Positions 38,052 to 46,848 of a stretch of DNA of 64,000 nt are shown piece after piece (the stretch's first letter is position 1; each line of letters opens with the position of its first letter). The DNA comes from Gloeomargaritales cyanobacterium VI4D9 (GTDB taxonomy: Bacteria > Cyanobacteriota > Cyanobacteriia > Gloeomargaritales > Gloeomargaritaceae), in the NCBI GenBank assembly GCA_927797885.1, contig OV696605.1, positions 905,157-969,156 on the forward strand. The letters run 5' to 3'. The notes under the pieces are model-generated. The model was not told the origin of the DNA. It was given only the letters and a program-made list of their open reading frames with translations, and did not search any database. The position numbers were made by a program, and so were the translations under genes.

Positions 38052-39360
38052 TATCATTTCCCCCTTTTTTAAATACATTAAGAACGCAGGTATCTGATCG
38101 CATTCTACGATCACGCTTTGCCATGTTGTTTTTTGTTGCACTGCCAGGCTCCTGCTGGCGACCTCGAGAGACATAAGCGGTATCTATCCAATTTAGACCA
38201 CAAGCGATCGCCATTGAATAAACATCTGACGGAATATCATGATTGGGATCTTCAAGTCTAAACCCACTCCATTTAGGTAAAAAAATGCATAGCCTTCCCT
38301 TAGGGTTTAAGGATTCAGCCAATGCAGTTATTATTTCTTTCATCACACGAAGATAGCTATCGTAGCTATCAGTACATGCTAACTGGTCAGTAAATAAGTG
38401 ACTGGACTGTCCATAGTATGGCGGATCAATGAAAATCCAATCAGCTTTAATCGGTAAAGGCTCTCTTGCATCGTGTTTTTTAATAAAGTGCCGACGGGGA
38501 TGTAAATCAAATAACTCAATTTTTAATTGAAAGTTAGAATCTTTCTGCCATAGGTCTCGGTCTTCATAAACCCGCTTCAGCATTCCACTACCAGCCATTG
38601 GATCAACTGCAATGCCTGATTGAGGAGCAAAGTAGTATAGTGCATTTGCATAAACCTCCCCAGGAATTGATCCTGGAAAATCTTCTTCTTGTCTCCATTT
38701 TGGATGGCTGAAAGCCCACCAATCCGAGGGTTTAATAATATCAAGGTTGGCTTTGATGCTTCCATTCTTTTGGCACCAGTTCCGATGAACTTGGGTATGT
38801 GTTGCCTCAGGATTAGTTTCAAGAAATTTGATAGCTTCAATTAAATACTCCTTAGCTCCAGTTCTTTGGCGTTGGGCATATTGAAAAAGTAGAGGGGAAG
38901 CTTTACGCAAAATAGTTGTTTCTACGCCTGCCTCTTCAACATTGATAATAGCTTGACCTTGAGCAACAAAACCCTTTGCCCTTGTTAGACCAACACCAAC
39001 TTGATTACAGACTTGACTAAGTTTTAACTGATTTGAATCATCTTCTCTCCGAGCCTCGATTATCTGAGAAACTCTAGCCCATAACTTCGCGCGATAAAAT
39101 GCTCCTCCTGGCTCTCTTTTACAAGCAAGTTCAGCACATTGTGCAAGTTGTTTTGGATCTAAAATTTCAGTAAAAATGAGTTCAGCAGTCTCATAAAAGG
39201 AATTATTATCTACTACATTCTGAAACTGGTTTAGAAGATCCTCCGCTCCATTTTTCTGGTGCTGCAAAGATCCATTCCCAGAAATCTCGAGCTGTGAAGA
39301 AGTATGACTATTAGTTAACAATTCCGCTACTTTGTTTTGAGTTTTAGAAATCAATTTCAT
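38044..39360 (-). CDS. DNA methyltransferase (DPPY type) with unusual N-terminal half
   Basis: A 438-residue protein. The C-terminal half (about 225-430) is an N6-adenine or N4-cytosine methyltransferase: GIAVDPMAGSGMLKRVYE is the SAM-binding motif and FIDPPYYGQSS the catalytic motif. The N-terminal 200 residues are helical and have no family I can name; LSQVCNQVGVGLTRAKGFV might be a DNA-binding helix-turn-helix. It overlaps both herA (17 bases) and nurA (8 bases), so the three are made together. A HIP1 octamer lies at 38204-38211. Confidence 0.85.
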   Translation of the reverse strand: MKLISKTQNKVAELLTNSHTSSQLEISGNGSLQHQKNGAEDLLNQFQNVVDNNSFYETAELIFTEILDPKQLAQCAELACKREPGGAFYRAKLWARVSQIIEARREDDSNQLKLSQVCNQVGVGLTRAKGFVAQGQAIINVEEAGVETTILRKASPLLFQYAQRQRTGAKEYLIEAIKFLETNPEATHTQVHRNWCQKNGSIKANLDIIKPSDWWAFSHPKWRQEEDFPGSIPGEVYANALYYFAPQSGIAVDPMAGSGMLKRVYEDRDLWQKDSNFQLKIELFDLHPRRHFIKKHDAREPLPIKADWIFIDPPYYGQSSHLFTDQLACTDSYDSYLRVMKEIITALAESLNPKGRLCIFLPKWSGFRLEDPNHDIPSDVYSMAIACGLNWIDTAYVSRGRQQEPGSATKNNMAKRDRRMRSDTCVLNVFKKGGNDNV

Positions 39361-41032
39361 CTCCTACGGCTACTAAATCTGCTGGCTGACGGTTAATTCT
39401 AGCACCTGTGTTGTCAGTTCTCATCAGTTCAAACGGTGATGGAGCCCTCTGCGCTAAAACTGTAGCCTTTGACTCATATATCGAAACCAGAGCTTGCCCA
39501 GTACCTAAACTCATTGCCTGTGGAGAAAATTCTTTACCCATCGTTTGAGTTGCAGCATCTGCCTCAGCCTTACTGTTCTGTCGCATGACAAATTTTGTGT
39601 TCAAGTTGTTCATAACACGCTGAGGAATCTGTGAGGTATTTTGCAAACTCAAAATGATTGAGTGGTCAACCGATCTTCCCTCTCTCATGACCCGCTCAAA
39701 TGCGCGTTCTAATGCAGAACTGTGTCGAGAGTCATTGTCAAAAATCCGGTGGGCTTCATCTACCATTTGAACAATTCCCACTGAGTTTTCTCTGGGAAGT
39801 TTACGATATTGCTGACAGATCCGCAGGAAATAGGAAAGAATCAAAGCATAGGATTGTTCATCCATCTGTGAATAATCAATTACAATTAATCTTCCAGATT
39901 GAACAAATTCCTCAAGGCTAAACGCCGTAACCGTTTGCCTACGATTGCCATCCAGACTGGAGCCTCTTAAACGATTAGCTGGTTGTTGCCTAATATTTTG
40001 TCCTATTACATCCAACCAGGGCATACCGCGACGACGAGATTCTATTTTTCTTAAAACAGCTTGTCCTGTTGATTCATGAATCTGTTCAAGTGGAGGTAAG
40101 TCTCGACTAATCCGCCGTTGAACTTCTTGTATAATGTTATTCAATGAGTACGTTCTTCCATTCTCCTGTCGTTGTCTAAGAGCATAGGTAGCCGTTGCAA
40201 ACGCTTCAAACTGGAGTGGTGGGTCATTGGCAGTAAAAAATAAAGTTGCAAGCATTTCTGGAGAAAAGTCTGAGGCATGAAATCCAACGACTGTCCTTAC
40301 ATTGCTCGGATCACACAATCCGTGAAATTCAACTCTTATTACATTAGTAACCCCACGAGGACTTAATCCATATTGGGCAAATTGCTGCCAAATTTCATGT
40401 GGTACGCCTGGATCTGTATTCGCACGATCAACAAAGCCGTAATCTGGTTTGGCATCATGTAGAAGAACACATTTTCCAAATTTTAGAGCTTGTTCTACAA
40501 GGTTTGCCGAGACATTAGATTTGCCTGATCCTGTCCCCCCGGAAACCATGATGTGATAATTGAATTTAAGAGCATCAATGCATAAAGGAACACCTGCTGC
40601 ATTAAGAAGTTCACCCACAACATTAGAACTACCATCTTGGCGATCCAATCTTTGAGGGATGCCAATAACTCGGCTGGTGTCTTCAATATTTAGTCTGCTT
40701 ACAACCGCTCCAGGCAAGGGACGAAGGCGAGGAGTCAGTAACTGGCGACCATTGTATTGACCAAGAATGCCTATTTCAAAAACTTGAACAGATTCTACAG
40801 ATTGAACATCTGGATGCTCCTGCATCAGCCTCAGTCCGTGTAAAATCGTTGGATCCAGCCTGTTACTATTGACAATTGAAATGTTGCGGTTTGGCTCAAG
40901 GATTTGACCAATCCATGCCATTTCGCCCTGATCAATCCGAACATAATCAAACAGTGCAAACCCTTCCTCTATGCTTGCCATTGCTTGAACATGGGACAGA
41001 TCCCCACCAGTTCCATCATGTAGAATGATCAT
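39344..41032 (-). CDS. herA: HerA-type DNA translocase/helicase
   Basis: A 562-residue hexameric ATPase of the HerA-FtsK superfamily. The N-terminal HAS-barrel region is followed by Walker A VSGGTGSGKSNV near residue 180. Walker B is IVQMVDEAHRIF, and SIILSLQNTSQIP is the sensor region. The ATG at 41032 has AGAGGT 8 bases upstream; the TTG nine codons before is not favoured. It leads the herA-methyltransferase-nurA operon, which begins about 210 bases after attC 41245-41331. Confidence 0.9.
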   Translation of the reverse strand: MIILHDGTGGDLSHVQAMASIEEGFALFDYVRIDQGEMAWIGQILEPNRNISIVNSNRLDPTILHGLRLMQEHPDVQSVESVQVFEIGILGQYNGRQLLTPRLRPLPGAVVSRLNIEDTSRVIGIPQRLDRQDGSSNVVGELLNAAGVPLCIDALKFNYHIMVSGGTGSGKSNVSANLVEQALKFGKCVLLHDAKPDYGFVDRANTDPGVPHEIWQQFAQYGLSPRGVTNVIRVEFHGLCDPSNVRTVVGFHASDFSPEMLATLFFTANDPPLQFEAFATATYALRQRQENGRTYSLNNIIQEVQRRISRDLPPLEQIHESTGQAVLRKIESRRRGMPWLDVIGQNIRQQPANRLRGSSLDGNRRQTVTAFSLEEFVQSGRLIVIDYSQMDEQSYALILSYFLRICQQYRKLPRENSVGIVQMVDEAHRIFDNDSRHSSALERAFERVMREGRSVDHSIILSLQNTSQIPQRVMNNLNTKFVMRQNSKAEADAATQTMGKEFSPQAMSLGTGQALVSIYESKATVLAQRAPSPFELMRTDNTGARINRQPADLVAVGDEIDF

Positions 41033-41244
41033 TGAGCTTACCTCTTGCGTAATCAACAATCTTAATATCCAGTTTATCCATAAGTCATTGGAATTGTCAT
41101 TGCTTGCCTGTCTGATCGCCCATCTAGATACAAAATATTTTCTTACGAGCTCTAGTTATTGGGCTTTATGGAATGCTAAGGACATTGAGCCTTAGAGACT
41201 GACAGATAGACTGGAAGCTTCCGCCTTACCGATAACTGAAGGCG

Positions 41245-41331
41245 GCATAACGTTCACGCTCACCGGACGCAGATAACTTTTGCAACTCAACCAAGTATAT
41301 TGAACGTTCCGGTGCAGCGTGATTGTTATGC
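41245..41331 (-). other. attC recombination site
   Basis: 87 bp, bounded by GCATAAC (41245-41251) and GTTATGC (41325-41331). It lies 14 bases beyond the stop of the PIN gene and ends that cassette. Confidence 0.85.
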
Positions 41332-41345
41332 AGCGTCTACAACTC

Positions 41346-41762
41346 TTACTCTAAGGGCATCGCCAAAAACTCTTCTGGTAACAGTGCAGGGATTACAGAA
41401 GCCAAAAAATCAGGTGTATTTCGAGTCACAATCACTTCTACACCTGCGGCATTCGCTGCTTCGCTAGTCACAGCATCTTCAAAATCTGCCATAGGACTTT
41501 GCAGCGTAGCCCTAATAACCTCATCAGTCACATTGACGACCTGGAGATGATGTAATAACCTTGATAAAAGCTCGCGTGCTACTTCACCACCAACCTGGCG
41601 GCGCAAAATGTAAAAGATGTTGGTCACAGCATGACCGGACACATATCCCTGCACTTGTGCTTGTGTCACCGTGTTTAAAGCCTGTGCGGAAGCAACAACA
41701 AACAGTTTTCGTTGAGCTAGAACATCAAGCAAAACATCACTATCAAATAATACCCGCCTCAA
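41346..41762 (-). CDS. PIN-domain toxin
   Basis: PIN proteins are Mg-dependent ribonucleases of toxin-antitoxin modules. The best start is the TTG at 41762, overlapping the antitoxin stop, giving LRRVLFDSDVLLDVLAQRKL with the first catalytic Asp. Later acids are in MADFEDAVTSEAA and VTRNTPDF. The 138-residue length is right; the frame extends about 29 codons further, but inside the antitoxin. The partner overlaps directly upstream. Confidence 0.85.
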   Translation of the reverse strand: MRRVLFDSDVLLDVLAQRKLFVVASAQALNTVTQAQVQGYVSGHAVTNIFYILRRQVGGEVARELLSRLLHHLQVVNVTDEVIRATLQSPMADFEDAVTSEAANAAGVEVIVTRNTPDFLASVIPALLPEEFLAMPLE

Positions 41763-42001
41763 CTGTACTTCTCCTCCAGATAATCCACGTAGGACTCTAT
41801 AGGCTCTTCTGTACTTAACTGAATGACTCCAATTAGGCTTTGAGTCCAAGGATTAAGCTCTGCAAAAGAATTCACGGTTGTTGTTGGAGGACTAGGTACC
41901 AGCGTTTCCTGTTGAATTGAACTCAACAACGACTGAACCAAACGCCAGCGATCGCCAAGGGGCAACTGCAATGCCTGATTTTGTAGCTCCTGTAACGTCA
42001 T
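41759..42001 (-). CDS. Antitoxin of the PIN pair
   Basis: An 80-residue protein, MTLQELQNQALQLPLGDRWR through EEPIESYVDYLEEKYS. Antitoxins of this look, with an N-terminal LQLPxxDRWxLVQSLL helix, are common before PIN genes in cyanobacteria. A HIP1 octamer lies within it at 41948-41955. The stop overlaps the toxin start. Confidence 0.78.
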   Translation of the reverse strand: MTLQELQNQALQLPLGDRWRLVQSLLSSIQQETLVPSPPTTTVNSFAELNPWTQSLIGVIQLSTEEPIESYVDYLEEKYS

Positions 42002-42149
42002 CATATCTCTCCCAGCAACTCTTTTATCTATTTTAGATTGCTGTTGTCTCTATCAACTTGAAAAACGCTTCTAGTCAAGGATCTTGCGCCACCTAATTTT
42101 GAACGCTGACAGACAAGCTTTCGGTTACGCCTCAACCAAAAACTGAGCG

Positions 42150-42235
42150 GCATAACGGCTTAGCTCACCTGCTACCAGTAGCTTAGGGAACTGCTCAAAG
42201 CGTAGCATCAGGTCAGGTGCAGCGACTTGTTATGT
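42150..42235 (-). other. attC recombination site
   Basis: 86 bp, bounded by GCATAAC (42150-42156) and GTTATGT (42229-42235). The inner part GCTCACCTGCTACCAGTAGC is nearly the same as in the next site at 42329. Confidence 0.85.
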
Positions 42236-42332
42236 TATGTAAATTTTTGTACTGATCGCTTCTGCTACCCACCGACCCCAGCGCCCCTTTACCAACAACT
42301 TTGACTAGGAATGACTCTGGCGCTGGCAACAT
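42213..42332 (-). CDS. Mini-cassette B: possible 39-residue peptide or structured RNA
   Basis: The reading frame begins MLPAPESFLVKVVGKGALGS and ends NITSRCT inside the next attC. The inverted pair CCAGCGCC/GGCGCTGG is conserved. The unit (spacer plus attC) is 179 bp. See mini-cassettes A and C. Confidence 0.4.
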   Translation of the reverse strand: MLPAPESFLVKVVGKGALGSVGSRSDQYKNLHNITSRCT

Positions 42333-42414
42333 AACGGCTAAGCTCACCCGCCACCAGGGGCTTGGAAAACTGCTCAAAGTGTAGCATCAGGTCAGGTGCA
42401 GCGACTTGTTATGT
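42329..42414 (-). other. attC recombination site
   Basis: 86 bp, bounded by ACATAAC (42329-42335) and GTTATGT (42408-42414). It is nearly identical to the site at 42150-42235. Confidence 0.85.
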
Positions 42415-42511
42415 TGTGTAAATTTTTGGACGAATCGTCTCCACTACCCAATGAATCCAGCGCCCCTTCACCAACAACCTTGACTAAGCACGACTCTGGC
42501 GCTGGCAACAT
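42392..42511 (-). CDS. Mini-cassette C: possible 39-residue peptide or structured RNA
   Basis: MLPAPESCLVKVVGEGALDS begins the frame, which ends NITSRCT in the following attC. Compared with unit B, two of the changes in the first 19 codons are silent and two change the residue. The hairpin arms are unchanged. Confidence 0.4.
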   Translation of the reverse strand: MLPAPESCLVKVVGEGALDSLGSGDDSSKNLHNITSRCT

Positions 42512-42593
42512 AACGGTGAAGTTGTGCGGCGGCAGATAACCTCGAACTCTCGCCGATAACCTTTGTACCGTCCGCACCAACGCAGTGTTGGGC
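42508..42593 (-). other. attC recombination site
   Basis: 86 bp, bounded by ACATAAC (42508-42514) and GTTGGGC (42587-42593), the latter a perfect GTTRRRY core. It lies 12 bases beyond the stop of the mazF gene. Confidence 0.83.
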
Positions 42594-42605
42594 TGCTGGC
42601 ACGTA

Positions 42606-42935
42606 TCACAATCCCAGCCAAATTTGCAAAGACTGCTCTAGCCGTTCTGCATCTACATCAGCTAACTTGCCAATCACCTTTATCACCAAACTCTCATGTA
42701 CTGTGTACACACCTCGCTTAACTGCTGTAGCTACGTTTAGTCCTGTTGCCGACCATTCAGAAAGCGCAAATTCTCCTTCAAGCAACGATCCCACTTTGCT
42801 TGTCAAGGGCGTGATCAGAATATCTTGAGAAGGATGTGGTGCGCCTATCACAACCGCAGGTCTTACTTTGGAACTCGACAAGTCCGAGAATGGATAGCGA
42901 ACTAGGATAATGTCATGTTTGGAGTAGCTGGGCAT
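42606..42935 (-). CDS. MazF/PemK-family toxin
   Basis: A sequence-specific mRNA endonuclease of the MazF/PemK fold. It shows KHDIILVRYPFSDLSSSKVR followed by PAVVIG, then DILITPLTS, the conserved blocks. The start at 42935 is preceded by GAGGA at the right distance; three further in-frame ATGs lie upstream. It overlaps its antitoxin gene by 23 bases. Confidence 0.9.
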   Translation of the reverse strand: MPSYSKHDIILVRYPFSDLSSSKVRPAVVIGAPHPSQDILITPLTSKVGSLLEGEFALSEWSATGLNVATAVKRGVYTVHESLVIKVIGKLADVDAERLEQSLQIWLGL

Positions 42936-43116
42936 ACACATCATCCTCAGTATTATCCCATACGGCATCTAATGATATTTGACTCGCTTCTAGCCAAAAC
43001 CCAGCTTCATCATCAGGAAGCAGCGTCACTAACACCCTTGTTCCTTCAGGAAGCTCCGTTGACTCCAAAAGTTCAATCTTTCCTTGACGAATCGTAGCCC
43101 AAAGCGTTTTCAGCAT
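42913..43116 (-). CDS. Antitoxin of the MazF pair
   Basis: A 67-residue protein with an N-terminal swapped-hairpin-like segment (LKTLWATIRQGKIELLESTE followed by LPEGTRVLVTLLPDD) and an acidic C-terminal tail. It is the usual partner of MazF-type toxins in cyanobacteria. It overlaps the toxin gene. Confidence 0.8.
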   Translation of the reverse strand: MLKTLWATIRQGKIELLESTELPEGTRVLVTLLPDDEAGFWLEASQISLDAVWDNTEDDVYAQLLQT

Positions 43117-43305
43117 ATTCCCTCATGAAACCATACTTCTATTTTACATTTCTGTTATTGAGTCTGGTGATTCTTATCAATGCGGCGTCGGTATACTATG
43201 CATGGTTAACTTCTAACTTGGTACTGTCTTTCCAGACATTCGCTTTGAAGCTTCGGATTCATAACATTTGAGAATTAAATCACTAAGAATATCCAAGTCA
43301 TTAAT

Positions 43306-43415
43306 GGGCACCTCTATTTATTGTCACTACTGGAAGATTATTTCGCTGAGATACCCATGTTATTGAGAACCACAGACGGGGGCTACGCGCCTGCGACCTA
43401 TTTTTAGAGATGCCC
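43306..43415. mobile_element. MITE family B copy in the 3' end of a restriction-type gene
   Basis: Begins GGGCACCTCTATTTATTG and ends TAGAGATGCCC, 110 bp. The neighbouring minus-strand gene reads into it and takes its last 18 or so residues and stop from the element. No attC is visible between this element and mazE, so the original cassette end was probably lost. Bases 43117-43305 hold nothing I recognise. Confidence 0.82.
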
Positions 43416-44597
43416 TAATTGATGAAATGATCACCCTTGCTGTTGCATCTCCAAAGGAAGCTGACATCTCTTGAACTTCAAAACCCAATGATAGTTTTTT
43501 CACTTCCTCAATAGGTAAACGAGTTACAAAGCTTTTCTTCTTGGGAGATAAATATAACCTTAGAAACCACCATGTTACCTTCCCAACATTTAAACCAAAA
43601 TATGAGACAACATCTTTATATTTAACTTCTAAGGTACAGTTTGTTGAACGCGCTATAATAGCCTTCACTTTCTCAAATGCTTCGAGTTCTTCAGCGGTTG
43701 TCTCTACCCTATCATCTTCCGGGCTTTGTTCTAGCTCATCTTGAATCTCTTCAACCTCTTCCATTAGCTGAGTAGGAGAAGAAATTTCATTAGATTGTCC
43801 CATCTCCTTACTGATAGATTGGGTCATCAAGTCAACGGGACTCCCCTGAATAGACTTTTTCACAATTGGGCGAAATTTTTCAACAATCTTGCTGGTAATC
43901 TTACTTTCTACCGCATACCTGGAACCAATATTACTAAGCTGAGAAATTAAGAAGCGAATAAATTCATCAGAGGGAGAACGCAGAAGGCTATCCATTAGCT
44001 GAGTCATTCCAGTAAGATAAACCATCTCTTCAGCATGCCGCTTTATCACAAGGGCATCGAAATTATCCCTATGGAAAAACTTTAGATTCTCAACTTGTTT
44101 CTGGTCGTAGTTAAGAACATTAAAAATAAAGAAAGGTTCATCGTCCATGATGTTCTCATGGCGTAAATCTGTGAAGAATAGATACTCAATGCCATTTGTA
44201 ACAATAGCGACCTTTGCTGAACGTAATCCGTTGAAATATCTTTTTAACTGACCATCATGTGCTTCTGGCTTTTTATCGCGGGCTTTCGCTTCGACAAGCA
44301 TGACGATCGCGTTGCTGATTGATATTGCATAGTCTACTTTCTCCATCTGCCCCGACTTCTTGATTGCAAAATCCGCAATATATTCAGGGATAACCTCTGT
44401 TGGATCGAAGACATCGTAGCCAAGGGTGCAAAAAATGGCACAATCAACCCCATTTTTGTCGCTTCTTCGCCTGAGACTGCCTCAGCCCTTTTTCGGACTT
44501 GCTCTGCAACCTTTGCGATGTCGTCTAAAATGCCATGTTGATCGCTCCAACAGCTAAAACCTAGACACAGTATACAGGCTTTCTGAAAAACACACAT
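43360..44597 (-). pseudogene. COG4748-like restriction endonuclease-type protein, frameshifted and 3'-truncated
   Basis: The 5' part reads DDIAKVAEQVRKRAEAVSGE followed by EATKMGLIVPFF, then the frame shifts. The next frame continues CTLGYDVFDPTEVIPEYIAD then FAIKKSGQMEKVDYAI. A run of six T at about 44441-44446 that should be seven explains it. VEAKARDKK is the likely PD-(D/E)xK nuclease motif. The 3' end runs into a family B MITE, giving a foreign tail KIGRRRVAPVCGSQ. The family resembles type I restriction HsdR N-terminal domains. The 5' start is uncertain. Confidence 0.7.
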
Positions 44598-44685
44598 TGT
44601 CTTGCCATGTATCTGATTGACTTATCCAAAACTTTTGATACTGACAAGTAACTTTCAAAGATGGTCTACACCAAGAGATGAAGCA

Positions 44686-44771
44686 GCCCAACGATTGAGA
44701 TGAGCCGCCGCAGATAACTTTTGATTCCCACAAATAACATCTCGCCGGTCGGCTCCATCGATTTGTTATGC
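44686..44771 (-). other. attC recombination site
   Basis: 86 bp, bounded by GCCCAAC (44686-44692, perfect RYYYAAC) and GTTATGC (44765-44771). It shares GATGAGCCGCCGCAG and CGGTCGGCTCCA with the site at 36307. It follows the helicase-nuclease gene by 66 bases. Confidence 0.86.
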
Positions 44772-44837
44772 TCTTCCTAATGCTTTTCCCTGTTACCAGT
44801 GGTTTCAATGCACGCAGTTTGAACAATCATAGCTTTT

Positions 44838-46848
44838 CTAAATCAATAATCTTTGCACATAAGTAATTAACTTTTCAGCTTCAGCGGTGGAGTTAGTAAA
44901 CCAGTCTGTAGACCAAATCCGATAAAGTTTCCATCCTAGCCGCTCTAAAACTTGTTGACGGAGGCGATCGCGCGCTGCTTTTGAAGAGTGGTAAGTAGCT
45001 CCGTCACACTCAATTCCAAGTAGGTAAGTGCCTGGTCGTTCAGGGTCAACGACTGCTAAATCAATGAAATATCCAGAAACGCCCACTTGGGGCACAACTT
45101 CATATCCTTGTTGGCGCAGCCGTTCGGCGACAAAAATCTCAAAATCACTATCTGGTTCTCTGCCAGTAACGACTGCTGTTTGTAACCGTTGAGTTTGGGC
45201 ATACTCTAAATACTCTTTAAGTATTTGCACACCACGGTTAGTGGTTGGGCTTGGGCGAATATCACTAGATTTCATCGAAGAAAAAACAACTACCCGTTCT
45301 TTTGCACGAGTGAATAAAACATTCAAGCGACGATGACCATTACGGGAGTTAATTGGACCAAACCTTTGCATAACAGGCATACCAGGACGTTCAGGCCCAT
45401 ATACGGTTGAGATGAAAATGACATCTCGTTCATCTCCCTGCACATTCTCTAGATTTTTGACGAAGAATGGTTCTAATGTGTTCTCTCGTGCCACACGGTA
45501 CTGTTCAAGCTCCGGGTGCAGGGCAAAAAGTCGATCCATTTCATCTAGCAATAACTCCTGTTGTTTTTGGTTAAGAGTAACAATTCCTAATGAGAGATGA
45601 GGATACTGCCTCATGAAATCTGCTGCTGCTTCTGCAACACGCATTGCCTCAGGAACATTAGCCCCAGAACGATAGGCTCCTGTTTCAATATATTGATACT
45701 CAACCGCAAATTGATTATTAGGTGAGGGGAAAATTGTGAGGCTATTGTCGTAAAAGTGTCGGTTAGAGAAGGCAATCAAGCTTTCGTGGCGTGAACGGTA
45801 ATGCCACTTCAAACGGCGGGCGGGATAAAATACTTTGAGCGACATATCCAGGATTGACTCGTCGTCTAGAATATCTGCCTCCTCTCCCGAATCCTCCTCA
45901 GCATCCTGGTCAAAACGAGCCTTAAAGAAATCAGTAGGTGGCAACTGTTTAGGGTCACCCACGACTACCAACTGCTTTGCCCTTGCAATTGAGCCTAAAG
46001 CTTCCTCAGGACGCATTTGGGAAGCTTCATCGATGATGACCATATCAAAGGTAACAGCACCAGGAGGAATAAATTGGGCAACACTAGCAGGTGACATCAT
46101 CCAGCATGGTTTTAACTGCTGAAGTGCAACACTCGCTCGTTGAAATAGATCACGCTGAGATATATGCCGCTTCTGCTTGTTAATTTCATTCTGAATCAAG
46201 GCTAGATTCGTCCACTCAGATCTACGCCCGCGACTGTTTCCTGGTTCGATAGAAGCTTGTGCGAGTTGCGCTACCAATTGCTTCTGATATAAGCTCAATA
46301 ACTGCTTATCCGCTCGTTGAAACTGCTCACGAGCCTGAGCCTGGTTAATACCAGAAAGCTGATTCAGTTCGGGATGCTGTTGATAGGCAAATCTTAGAAG
46401 TGATCGGTAAAAGATGACTTGGTATACATCCTCTAGATTTTCCAGTCCTAATTTGTCATGCTCAAATGCCTCAACGAGAGGTTGCATACCGTCATCAGTA
46501 ACTTGTTGATATGCTCGATGGTAGTTAATCCATGCGGGCAAATCATCACTAGCTGCCACTGCTTGATCGAGACGATCCGCAATTTGCTCAAGCCTAAGAT
46601 TAGTCACATACTGACTTCCAAACATAGCTTGAGCATCAGGTTTGCCTTGCTGAAAAAATGCTTGTCGATACTGCGCCTCTTTTTCGAGGCAGCTTGATAA
46701 GCTTCGTGAAGCAACCTGGATTACTTCTACTACACGGGCTGCATCTACAGTAAATAGTTTGTCTTGAATAGATTGAGGTAATTGAGATTGAATGACTGAT
46801 TTCGCAAAGTTGGTAGTTGCCTCTAACCGTTCAATATCTGTCCTTCCC
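44838..46848 (-). pseudogene. Superfamily 1 helicase with C-terminal Vsr-like nuclease, 5' end removed by IS4 copy 3
   Basis: About 670 codons remain. Helicase motifs II-VI are present: FDMVIIDEASQMRPEEAL, VVVGDPKQLPPTDF, WHYRSRHESLIAF and RRLNVLFTRAKERVVVFSS. The C-terminal 100 residues (EIFVAERLRQQGYEVVPQVG, then LLGIECDGATYHSS and RDRLRQQVLERLGW) form an MTES_1575/Vsr-like nuclease domain. The Walker A half and N-terminus are missing because the gene ends at the IS boundary. The frame now starts inside the IS with unrelated residues. Large helicases of this design (DUF4011 type) often sit in defence loci. Confidence 0.85.

Noticed and set aside
44554-44826. 90-codon minus-strand frame across the attC at 44686
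   Set aside because: It spans a recombination site and has no recognisable sequence.
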